DNA of 64,000 nt, from assembly GCF_015711645.1 (NCBI RefSeq), contig NZ_JABTEX010000010.1, forward strand, positions 56,342 to 120,341. The letters run 5' to 3'. Both the position numbers and the translations under genes were made by a program. The DNA is from Planomonospora sp. ID82291. GTDB taxonomy: Bacteria > Actinomycetota > Actinomycetes > Streptosporangiales > Streptosporangiaceae. Below, piece after piece: positions 1-11,200 of the stretch (position 1 is its first letter; each line of letters starts with the position of its first letter). Below the pieces are notes generated by a model. That model had not been told where the DNA came from and did not search any database. It saw only the letters and a list, made by a program, of their open reading frames with translations.

Positions 1-1
1 G

Positions 2-2167
2 GACTGGTCCAGTAACTTGTCGGCGGCCGCGCGCCGCGCCTGGCCCGTCGAACGCGCTGTCGCCGAGGCGTTCGAGCGCGTCGTGTGGGTGTTCAAGGCC
101 TGCGACTCGATCGCCGAGCACCAAGCCAACCTGGACTACATCCACCGCGACCCCAAGACCGGCGAGATCATCGAGGATGACCCGCTGGTCGAGCTGCTCA
201 ACGACGGCCAGGCCAACGAACTGGAGACCGGTCGCCAGTTCCGCTACCGGCTCTCGGCGCAGATCCTCCTGTCCCCGCGGGGCGCGTTCGTGGAGATGAC
301 GTTCGACCGGCGGGGCCGGCCGATCCGCCTGGACCTGCTGCCGCCGGGCCGTACCCGCCCGGTGCCCGGGAAGAACGGCGTCCTGCTCAGCCATTTCGAG
401 ACGATCACGCCGGACGGCACACGGGTACCGGTCCCGGCCGAGCGGGTCCGCTGGTTCCGAAAGCCGCACCCGACCGACCCCTACATGGGCATCACCCCGC
501 TGCAGGCGGCCGGGCTCTCGGTCGACCAGGACTTCCTGGCGAAGATCTACAACAACTCGTTCATGCTCAACGACGGCCGTCCCGGCGGCATCTTGAGCGT
601 GGAGGGCCGCACGAACGAGACCGATGCCCGCAAGCTGGAGGAACGGTTCGGCCGGGGCCCGGCCGAAGCGGGGAAGCTGACCGTGATCGGCGGCGGGAAG
701 CTGTCCTACGTCGACCTCGCGGCGACCCCGAGAGACATGGCGTACGGGGAGATGGCCGCCCGCGCCAAGGAGGAGGTCCTCGCCGCGTACGGCGTCGGCG
801 AGACCGTGCTCGGCAACTCCTCGGGCCGGACGTGGGACAACGCCGAGCAGGAGCTTTTCACCTTCTGGACGATCACGATGCCGCCCCACCTGCGCATCCT
901 GACGACCGGATTCAGCCGGGACGCCGGCAGGGGCATCCGGCCCGAGTTCGACACCAGCACCGTGGAGGTGCTTCGCCGTACGGCCGAGGCCCGCCGCCGG
1001 GAGGCCCGCGAAGAGGTCAAGGAAGGCCTCATCTCCCCGGACGAGTACCGGCAGATCGCCGAGTACGAGCCGTACGACCTGCCGCACACCCGCGCCATCT
1101 ACATCGGGATGAGCCGCACGCCGATCCCGACGCGGCCGGAGGACGCGGCCGCGCTCGGCCTGGCCTCCCCCGCCGGGGAGCAGCCTCCCGCCGCCCCGGA
1201 CGCCCCAGCAGCGCCAGGAGAGCCGGGAGAGCCGGGGGAGGAGCCTGCCGCCGAAGAGACCGCGCCCGGCCCGGATGCGACGCCTCCGGGCAGGGAGGCG
1301 GCACCGCTGGACGCCGGCGACCCCGCCACCCAGCAGGCGTTCGCGATGATGCAGGGCATCCTCGACGGCAGCGACGTCGAGACCAAGACGCTGCTCGGGC
1401 AGACCACGACCGCGGCCGCCGACGATGTCCGCGACCAGACCGAGGCGAATCTGCAGGGTGCGCTGCAGGCGCTGGTGCGGCGGCTGGTGCAACGCACCGC
1501 GGCCCGCGTCGCCTCCCCCAAGGCACGCAAGGGGACCCGGCACTTCACCCCGGAGTACAAGGCCGACACCCGCGTCGGGACGGCTCCGCTGGACGCCGAG
1601 AAGATCGCTGACACCAGCACGTGGGAGGAGGAGGCCGCCGCGGTGCTCACCCCGGTCCTGGCGGCGGCGGCCGCCACGGTGGCCGGTCCCGGCGCCGCTG
1701 CGGCGGTGGAGGCGGCCGGATGGCCGGTCGGTGAGGCGCGGGACTGGCTGGTGGCCCGGATCGTCGGCGCGGCCCGCCGGCTCGGGGACCTGATCCGCAC
1801 CCAGGACGCGGCCGGAGCTGACATTGATCGGCTCGTAGCCGAAGTACGCGCCCAGCTGCCCGGCCTGGAGGAGTGGGCGGTCCGCGCCGGGGTGCAGGCG
1901 GCGACCGGGCTGACGCACGCCGTGGAATTCGTGGTCGCCCAGGACGCCGCCGGGCCCGGCGGCATCGTCTCGGCGACGTGGCGCACCCGCCGCGACGGCG
2001 ACGTGCGCCCCTCGCATCTGGCGGCGGACGGGCAGATCCGGCGCATGCCCACACCGTTTGACGTGGGCGAAACCCGCCTGCGGTGGCCCGGCGACTTCAC
2101 CGCCCCCACCGAGGAGACCGCCAACTGCCGATGCCGGCTGTCGTGGGTCGTCTCCCCCGGCCGGTGA
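2..2167 (+). CDS. Portal protein fused to a MuF-like C-terminal domain (5' partial)
   Basis: The frame is open at the first base, so the N-terminus lies outside the window; a TTG at 17 is only an internal candidate. The first ~380 residues look like an HK97/SPP1-type portal, the dodecameric ring at the capsid vertex through which DNA is packaged. A Pro/Glu/Ala-rich linker follows. The last ~150 residues carry the MuF/minor-head signature: Trp-x-Thr-Arg, Asp, VRPSH, a Gly-Asp pair and a closing NCRCR. Portal and MuF are usually separate adjacent genes; here they are one chain. Terminase genes would be expected just upstream. A late-type promoter follows the stop codon by 21 bases. Portal identity is likely from motif and position; the MuF tail is clear. 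Confidence 0.8.
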   Translation, partial: DWSSNLSAAARRAWPVERAVAEAFERVVWVFKACDSIAEHQANLDYIHRDPKTGEIIEDDPLVELLNDGQANELETGRQFRYRLSAQILLSPRGAFVEMTFDRRGRPIRLDLLPPGRTRPVPGKNGVLLSHFETITPDGTRVPVPAERVRWFRKPHPTDPYMGITPLQAAGLSVDQDFLAKIYNNSFMLNDGRPGGILSVEGRTNETDARKLEERFGRGPAEAGKLTVIGGGKLSYVDLAATPRDMAYGEMAARAKEEVLAAYGVGETVLGNSSGRTWDNAEQELFTFWTITMPPHLRILTTGFSRDAGRGIRPEFDTSTVEVLRRTAEARRREAREEVKEGLISPDEYRQIAEYEPYDLPHTRAIYIGMSRTPIPTRPEDAAALGLASPAGEQPPAAPDAPAAPGEPGEPGEEPAAEETAPGPDATPPGREAAPLDAGDPATQQAFAMMQGILDGSDVETKTLLGQTTTAAADDVRDQTEANLQGALQALVRRLVQRTAARVASPKARKGTRHFTPEYKADTRVGTAPLDAEKIADTSTWEEEAAAVLTPVLAAAAATVAGPGAAAAVEAAGWPVGEARDWLVARIVGAARRLGDLIRTQDAAGADIDRLVAEVRAQLPGLEEWAVRAGVQAATGLTHAVEFVVAQDAAGPGGIVSATWRTRRDGDVRPSHLAADGQIRRMPTPFDVGETRLRWPGDFTAPTEETANCRCRLSWVVSPGR

Positions 2168-2188
2168 GATCGCCCCCGGGGCCGGGGC

Positions 2189-2215
2189 GACGTTAACGCC
2201 GGAACTCGGCACCCT
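2189..2215 (+). promoter_or_regulatory. Late-type promoter, GACGTTAA box
   Basis: GACGTTAA at 2189-2196, 13 bases, then CACCCT at 2210-2215. It lies between the portal stop and the TTG chosen as start of the giant gene. Predicted transcription start near 2222. Confidence 0.6.
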
Positions 2216-2255
2216 GCCGCCTTGCAACGCACACGCCGCACGCACGGGGGCCGGT

Positions 2256-5200
2256 TTGTTCGGATTCGACGGTTGGGATGTCAAGGCACGCCGGGGTCTC
2301 GGGGCGTCGAAGTTCGACGCCGATCTGCACCCCCGTGACCGCAAGGGCCGGTTCATCGAGACCGGCGCCGAGGTCACCGTGTGGGGTGGTGGCCGCGGCA
2401 CCGTCGTCAAGAACGTCGGCGGCGGCCGCATCGAGGTCCGCATGGCCGACGGCAGCGTGCAGCGGATCCACCGCAACTACCTGACCGTGCAGGCCCGGCC
2501 GGACGGCAGCAAGCCGACCGGCAAGACCAGCGCCGCACCGAAGGCCATGAAGGTCGAGCAGGCCAGCGCGGACGCCACCGACTTCGCCCCGGCCACCCCG
2601 GACGGGCGCGTCCCGGTCAAGAACCTCACCCGAGGCCAGGCCGTCATCGTGTACGGCCGGGTCAGCGACCCGACCGGGGAGGGCGGCGACAGCCCCGACG
2701 TGCAGCAGCGCGTCGGCATCGTCCGGGGGGTGAGGCCCGGCGAGGGCGGCGGTTGGGTCGTGCGCCTGGCCGAGGCCGACGAGCTCGCCAAGCCCCTCGA
2801 CATCGAGATCGACGACCGGGACGCGCTCGCGCGGGTCATGCCCGACGAGCGGGTGGCCGAGCTGGTGCAGGCGATCCGTGACGGCAAGCGTGAGGCGGCC
2901 GAACTCGCCCAGGCCCTGGTCTCCGACACCCTCGCCGAGGACGACCGGGAAGCCGACTGGCAGGGCCTTGCGCCCGGCGCCGGATGGGACGCGTGGGCAT
3001 CGGCCCTGAACGAGCAGTTCGGCACGAACGCCACCGGTGCCGAACTGCAGAGCGTCTACGAGCGGGCCACGGCCGACCAGCGGATCCGGAACGCCGCCAC
3101 CGCCAACGTCGACGTGGACAACTTCGGGCAGGTCTTCGGTGACGCGCTGCAGAACCACGTCGCCGACGCGATGGACGACCTCGGCCAGAACTTCATTCAG
3201 GCGTTCTTCGGCCGCGACCGGCGCTTCCGCGACACCTTCACCCGGGCGGCCCGGGACCGCGCCTACCGGGAGATCCGCGGGGAGGGACCTGCCGGTCTCA
3301 CCGGACGGGAGCAGTCCGCCCAGGCGCCGGCCGCCCCGAGCACCGTCGTCCCCGGCGACCTGGAGCGCGGTGACCGCGTCACGTTCGACGTCCCCGTCAC
3401 CGCCGCCAACGCGGAGCGGTTCGCGACCTCGGGGGCGAAGAACCCGCCCCGGCCCGGGAGCACGGTGACCGTGCGCGGCGTGGTCGACGGCGTCGAGACC
3501 GACATGTTCGGCGACGCCAAGGTCCACCTGCGGCGCGAGGGCGCTCAGTGGCAGAGCAGCGGCGGCGGCGGCCGCCTGGACGGCGACGGCCTGGAATGGG
3601 CGCTGGATGAGAGCCACGCCGTCCACAAGACCGGCAAGGCCCAGGCCCAGCAGCAGCCGCGCCGCGGCGCCGCGCCGGTGCAGGCGGCTCCGCAGGGCGG
3701 GCTGTTCTCCGACGTCGGCCGCGAGGCTGCGGGCACCGAGGACATGTTCACCGCGCACGAGCGCGACGCCGAACAGGCCGAGTCGAAAGACGAACTGGCC
3801 CCCGCACCCGGGGTGTTCACCTCAGAGGTCGAGCAGCGGATCGCGGCCGCGGCCGCCACCTACCGGGCTGGTCTCGCGGGTGATGAAGAGATGCCGATGA
3901 TCCGTGGGTTCGCGGATCTGCGGGACCTGCTGATGGACGAGCGCGGTGAGTTCGGTTCTCCCCAGCGGGCCGAGTCCGACCGCCTTGTCGAGGCGGCCAC
4001 CGGGCTGCGGGATGAGTGGGACCGTACGCACGCCGAGCAGATCCGCGAGCAGCGGCGCCGCCGTGAAGCCGCGGTCAAGGCCGTGGACGAGGCCCGCAAG
4101 ATCGCCCGGGACGGGGACCTGGACGGCGCCCTGGCGATGATCGACGCCGCCGAGAAGGACGCGCCGAGCGCCTACCAGTGGGGCCGGGTACGTGACGATG
4201 TGCGCGCCGAGTGGCGGGAGGGCGAGGCTGACCGCACTCCCCTGCCGACGACCGATGACGGGACTCCGCCCAGCCCGGAGGGGATGACCCCGGGCCGCCG
4301 GGCTCGGCTGGTTGCCTCGATCGAGGAGAACGCCGCCGGATACGCCTGGAGCGGCGATCCGGGCCGCTACATCGCTGAGGGCGCCGGCGAACAGGGCCGT
4401 CCTCGGGACGGTGAGAAGGCATGGATCGACTCCTACATCGCCGCGCACCCGGAGGTGCTGAAGTTCTCCGATCGGGAGCGGGAGCGGCGCCGCAAGCAGC
4501 GTGAGGCCCGGGAGGAGCAGCAGCAGCGGGAAGCCAGGAAGCTGGCGTCGCGGTCGCATGGGCACTTCCAGGCAGGCGAGTACGAGCAGGCGCTGGCGCT
4601 GATCGACCAGGCTGAGGACCTGTCTCCGAACGCGCAGCGGTGGGAGGCGATCCGCGAAGAGATCCGCGAGGCGATGGCAGCGCAGGATGAGACTGCGGCC
4701 GATGGCATCGCTGGCGAGCCGGATGGGGCCGAGGCGGACGACCGGCCTGTGCAGACCATGTCGAATGGTCAGCCGATCCCGCCGGACCTGGAGCTGCCCG
4801 ATCCGCGGACGCTCGACCTGAGCAAGCTCAGCGAGGCCGAGAAGGACGAGCTGGGGCGGCGGGCCCGCAACCGGGAGGTGACCGACCGCACCGCCCAGCA
4901 GATCCTGGCGATGCTGGGCGATGATGGGCTCGCCCGCAGCCGGGCGGCCGAAGCCGCGGCGATGACGGCCGAGGAACTGGACGAGAACATCCGCCGGGTG
5001 GAGAACGAGCGTGCGCGGACGCGCGCGCATTTGGAGAGGCAGCCCAGGCGGCGGGACCTGCGGCGGATGGTCGCGGACATCACGCGTCGTCTCCAGGTCC
5101 TCCAGTCGGAGAAGGACCGCCGGGAGCGGGACGAAACCCCACAGGTTGACACGAATCGTGATGATCGTGTTACGGTAAGTTCTACAATTGGCGCCCCCAA

Positions 5201-8200
5201 GACCGGGCCCGCGCCGACCGACAACCGCCCGGCCGAGGGAGACGACAGTGAACGAGTACAGCCAGATCGCGCGCAGGCACTGGGAGACGTACCTGCCGAC
5301 CGCTCTCGCCGAGCTGGACGACCCGGACGAGCACTTCGCGGCGCTGGGGAACCGGGTGGAGGACCGGATCGAGGACCTGGCGGAGGAGATGGCCGGGACG
5401 GCTCCGGCCGGGGAGAGCTTCAAGGAGAAGCTGGGCAGGCTGGCGAACGCGCGGACACGCGCCCGGGAGATCGTGATGGCCGAAGAGGTGTTCCTGCCCG
5501 CCGAGCCGGGTCGCGAGGACGCCGAGCTGCCGCCGAGGTAGCCGACCCTGGCGCGTTCCGGCCCGTCTCGCAGGAGGACCTCGCCCCCTCGGGGGAGAAG
5601 GCCAAGGCCCGCGCCAACATCGCCGCCGTCCGGCTGCTCCGGCAGCTCCAGGCCGAGGACCGGCCGGCGACCGAGGAGGAGAAGCGGGTCCTGGCCCGCT
5701 GGTCCGGGTGGGGCAGCCTGCCCATCGTGTTCGAGTCCCGGCCCGTCGAGCGCGCCAAGGACTTCCGCAACGACGACGGCAGCCTCAACCGCGAGAAGTA
5801 CGAGCGGGCCGTCAAGCGGTGGGAGTCCTTCGCCCCGGAGCGGGCCGAACTCCGCGCGATGCTCAACGAAAAAGAGTGGCGCGAGGCCTCCCGCAACACC
5901 CTGAACGCGCACTACACCGACGCCTCCCTCGTCGCCGGGGTGTGGGACGCCGTCCAGCAGCTCGGGTTCAACGGCGGCAACGTCCTCGAACCCGGATCCG
6001 GCGTCGGCACGTTCATCGGCATGGCCCCCGAGGGGGCGCACATGACCGGCATCGAGCTCGACTCGACCACCGCGGCGATCTCCCAGCACCTCTACCCGAA
6101 CGCCACGGTCCGCAACGAGAGCTTCGCCGACACACGCGCCCCCGACAACACGTTCGACCTGACCATCGGCAACGTGCCGTTCGGTGACTACTGGCTGGTC
6201 GACAACAAGCACAACCCGGGCGAGAAGCACTCGATCCACAACCACTTCATCCTCAAGTCCCTGGCGCTGACCCGGCCCGGCGGCCTGGTGGCGGTCGTCA
6301 CCTCCCGCTACACCATGGACTCGGAGAACAGCGACGCCCGCCGCGAGATGGCCGCCATGGGCGACCTGGTCGGCGCCGTGCGGCTCCCCTCCGGCGCGCA
6401 CCGCAAGGCCGCCGGCACCGACGTCGTCACCGACCTGCTCATCTTCCGCAAGCGGGAGGAGGACGAGGAGCCCGGCGACACCTCGTGGATCGACGCCCCG
6501 AAGACCGATGTGAACGGCCACCGCCACCCGGTCAACACCTACTTCCAGCAGCACCCGGAGAACATCCTCGGCGTCCAGACGACCGGCCGCGGCCAGTTCT
6601 CCGACCACGACCTGGTCGTGAAGGGCGACCGCGACGCCGCGCCCGCCCTACGGGAGGCACTCGCCCGCATCGTCGCCGACGCCCACGAGAGCGGCCGGAC
6701 CTTCGAGCAGCGGGCGCAGGTCGCGGCGCCGCTCCGGCTGGCCGCCCGCGACGAGCGGCACGATGGCGCGCTCGCCCTCGCCGAGGATGGCACCTTCACC
6801 CAGGTCCGTGACGGCCAGGCCCTGCCCGTGGCCGTCCACCCCTCCCAGGTGGAGCAGCTCACCGGTCTGCTCGGGCTGCGCGACGTCGCCCGCGAACTCC
6901 TCGCCGAGGAGTCCCGCAGCGAGACCGACACTCCGCGCCTGGCCGAGCTGCGCGCCGAGCTCAACCGCCGCTACGACGCCTACACCGCCAGGTTCGGGTC
7001 CCCCTCTAAGAAGGCCAACCGTCGCTTCACCCCCGAGGAGGCCCGTCAGAAGGCCGCCGCCGAGGGCCGCAAGACCGGTGAGAAGGACATGACGCCGACC
7101 GCGGTCGGCTGGCTGAAGTCCGACCCGGCCGGGGCGATCGTGTTCAACGGTCTGGACGACTACGACCCCGAAACCGACACCGCCCGCAAGGCCGACATGC
7201 TGGCCAAGCGAGTGATCGGCGCCAAGAAGCCGCTCGCTTCCACCGACGACCCGGGCGAGGCCCTCGCGGTGGTGCTCGACCGGTTCGGGGAACTCCGCCT
7301 GGACGAGATCGCCCGCCTGCTCAAGGTGGATGAGGAGACCGCGCGGGAGCGGCTGGGCGACCGCGTGTTCGACGCGCCGTCGTTCGTCGTCAAGAACGGC
7401 CTGCTGCTGGAGACCGGCGAGCCGCCGAAGCTGGTCCCCGCAGCCGAATACCTATCCGGGAACGTGCGGCACAAGCTGGAGGCCGCGCGACGGGCCGCCG
7501 AAGACGATCCACGTTTCCATCTGAACGTCGCCGCGCTGGAGAGGGTGCTCCCTCGTGATCTCACTCCCGGTGAGATTGACGCCAAGCTCGGCGCCGCCTG
7601 GATCTCCGCCGGGGTGGTGCAGGAGTTCCTGCGGGAGATCCTGGCCGACTCCTCCGTTCAGGTCCGGCACGCCGGCGGCTCCCTGTGGGAGGTCGTCGGC
7701 GACAAGCAGGGCTACGAAGCGCGGCACGTCTACGGCACCAACCGCAACTCCTGGACCGCGCTCGACATCGCCGAAGCCCTCCTGAAGCAGACCACGATCA
7801 AGGTCCGTAAGAGCATCGGCGACGGCGTCACCGTCCCCGACCCCGAGGGCACCATCGAGGTCCAGGAGAAGGCGCAAGAGCTGGCCGAACGGTTCTCCGA
7901 ATGGGTGTGGGAGGACCCCGACCGAGCTGAACGGCTTGCCCGCATCTACAACGACCAGTTCAACAGCATCGTCCTGCGCTCCTACGACGGCGCCACCCCG
8001 GCACTGCCGGGCCTGGCCGCCGAGTGGGAGCCGCGCGACCACCAGAACGCCGCGGTCGCCCGCATCATCAACGAGCCCGCCACGCTGCTCGCCCACGAGG
8101 TCGGCGCCGGCAAGACCGCCGAGATGGTCATGGGCGCCATGGAGCTGCGCCGCACCGGGATGGCCAACAAGCCCGCCATCGTGGTGCCGAACCACATGCT

Positions 8201-11200
8201 GGAGCAGTTCACCCGTGAATTCATGGAGCTGTACCCGAACGCGAACATCCTGGCCGCGGGCTCGGCGGACCTGACCGGGGAGAAGAGGCGAGAGTTCGTC
8301 GCCAAGGCGGCGACCAACGATCTCGACGCCGTGATTCTCACGCAGAAGGCGTTCGAGAAGATCGACATGCACCCGGACAAGCAGGCCGAATACCGAGACA
8401 GCGAGCTGGAGAAGCTGCGCGCCTCTATCGCCAAGGCCAAGGAGTTCGGCGAGGACTCGCGCCTGCTGAAGCGCCTTGAGCGGCAGCTCGTCATGGCCGA
8501 GGAGAAGCTCAAGAGCAAGCTCGACTCCAAGAAGGACGAGGGCGCGGTCTACTTCGAGCACACCGGCATCGACTACCTGTTCGTCGACGAAGCCCACATG
8601 TACAAGAACCTGCGCACCCCCAGCAGGATCGAGGGCGCCTCGATCGACGGCTCAGGCCGCGCGAGCGACCTGCACATGAAGCTGCACCACCTGCGCGACA
8701 CCTCCCAGAGCGGCCGCGTGGTCACCTTCGCCACCGGCACCGACATCGCCAACTCGGTGACCGAGGCGTACGTCATGATGCGCTACCTGCGCCCCGACCT
8801 GCTCGAAGAGGCCGGGATTGACGACTTCGACACGTGGGCCGCCACGTTCGGCGACGTCGTCGTGGACGTGGAGCTGAACCCCGACGGCAACGGGTTCCGC
8901 TCCAAGGCCCGGTTCGCGAAATTCCGCAACGTGCCCGAGCTGCTGCGCATCTACCGGGTGTTCGCCGACGTCAAGACCGCCGACGACCTCGGCCTGCCGA
9001 CGCCGCCCGTCCGCAAGGACGCCAACGGCAACCGCGGCGAGACCGTCGTCATCCCCGCCTCGCCCGAGCAGCTCGACTACATCAAGGAGCTCGGCGAACG
9101 CGCCGACAAGGTCCGGCGCGGCGTGGTCGAGCCGGACGAAGACAACATGCTGAAGATCTCCGGCGACGGCAAGCGGGCCGCCCTCGACATGCGGCTCATC
9201 GACCCCACCATCGACCAGGTCGGCGGGAAGATCGACATCGCCGCCGGGAAGATCGCTGAGATCTACGCCAACTCCAAGGACTGGCAGTACCCGGTCCACA
9301 AGGACTCCGACGAGCTGCACCCCACCCCGGGCGCGCTGCAGATCGTGTTCATGGACCAGGGCACCCCGAAGAAGAAGCCCGGCAAGAAGAAGCCCGGCAA
9401 GAAGAAGCCCGGCGCCGACGCGGGACAGGAGGCGCTGGACGCCCCGGTCGGAGACGGCGACACCTCGACGTGGGCCGCCTACGACGAGCTGAAGGCGCAG
9501 CTCGTCGCCCGGGGCGTCCCGGCGGAGAAGATCCGCTACATCCATGAGGCGTCCACCGACGCGCAGAAGGCGAAGCTGTTCGAGGACGCCCGCACCGGCA
9601 AGATCGCCGTCCTCATCGGCTCCACCGAGAAGATGGGCACCGGCACCAACGTCCAGGCCCGCGCGGTCGCCCTGCATCACATGGACTGCCCGTGGCGGCC
9701 GGCCGACCTCGCCCAGCGCGAAGGCCGAGTCGAGCGGCAGGGCAACTTCAACCTGAAGCTGCACGACAAGGACGTGCGGATCATCCGCTACGTGACCGAG
9801 GGCACGTTCGACGGCTACTCCTGGCAGACCGTCGAGCGGAAGCAGAAGTTCATCGCCCAGATGAAAAAGGGCAGCCTCGACATGCGGGAGATCGAGGACA
9901 TCGGCGACGCCGCCCTGTCCTTCGCCGAGGTCAAGGCCCTGGCGACGGGCAACCCGTACCTGCTCGACCACGCCAAGGCCAAGACCGAATGGCAGCGGCT
10001 CGACCGGCTGGAGCGCGCCCACCAGCGCACCCAGGGCACCCTCACCCAGCAGATCACCCAGGCCGAGCAGTCCATCAAGGACCTCACCTCCGACATCGCC
10101 GAGTGGCGCGAGGCCATCACCCAGCGGACCGAGACGCGCGGCGACGACTTCGCCATGAAGCTGGGCGACCTCGAGACCGACAAACGGACCGACGTCTACG
10201 AGCCGCTTCTGGCCGCGGTGCGCGGGGTCCGCGACGGCGTCACCGCCGAAGGGCAGAAGGTCCAGATCGGTGAACTCGGTGGCCACCCCGTCTACGCCTG
10301 GAAGGACCGCCGCTACGCCGGCGATCGGCTGTACCGGGTGGTCGAGGTCGGGTTCGACTTCGCCGGAGGCACCAGCAGCTACCGCGGTGACCAGCTCACG
10401 GACGGGGCCGGGAACGGCATCCTGCGCGCCCTGGAGAACCGCCTGTCCGGCCTGGAGCCGTCGATCGCCGCCGCTGAGGAGCGCATCGCCACCCTGTCGG
10501 AGCAGATCGACAAGCGGAAGGCCGACATCGGTAGGCCGTTCTCCAAGGCCGAGCAGCTTGCCTACTTCCGCGACCGGCTGCACCTGCTGAACGAGATCCT
10601 CAAGACCCAGTCCAACATGGACGAGATCAAGAACCCGGAGAGCGACGCCTACAAGGAGGCCGAGACGGAGCTGACCGTGCTCAAGGCACGGTTGGACACG
10701 CTCCGGCCGCCCACGGCGCCCGCCGCCGACGAGACACCGGAGACGTCGCCAGAGGAGGTGACGTTCGACGACCTGACCCCGACCGTCCGCACCGACGATG
10801 ACGGGTTCGCCACGGTCGACGTGCCCGAGGCGTCGGAGGAGACCGGCGAGAGCCGTACCGGCGGTGAGGCGCCCGCCCAGCCCGTTGAGGAGACCACCGC
10901 GGGGGACGGGGAGAGCGGCGAGGTCGCCCGCGAGGATCAGCCGGCCGATGCCCCGGAGCCTGCCCCCGTCCCGGAGCCCGATCCTCTCCCGGAGCCGGAG
11001 GACGGCTTCCCCACGCCCCCGGCCACCCGGGCGGCCGACATGGACGCCGCCGGATGGGAGCGGGAACTGCGCGAGCGGTACAAGGCGGGCCCAGCCGCGG
11101 ACGCGGTCCGGGACCTGATGGCCGTGCTCGACGCACCGTTCCCGACCTTCGGCGACGACGAAGACGATGCGTTCGAGGACCACATGGCCCGGGTCCGGGG

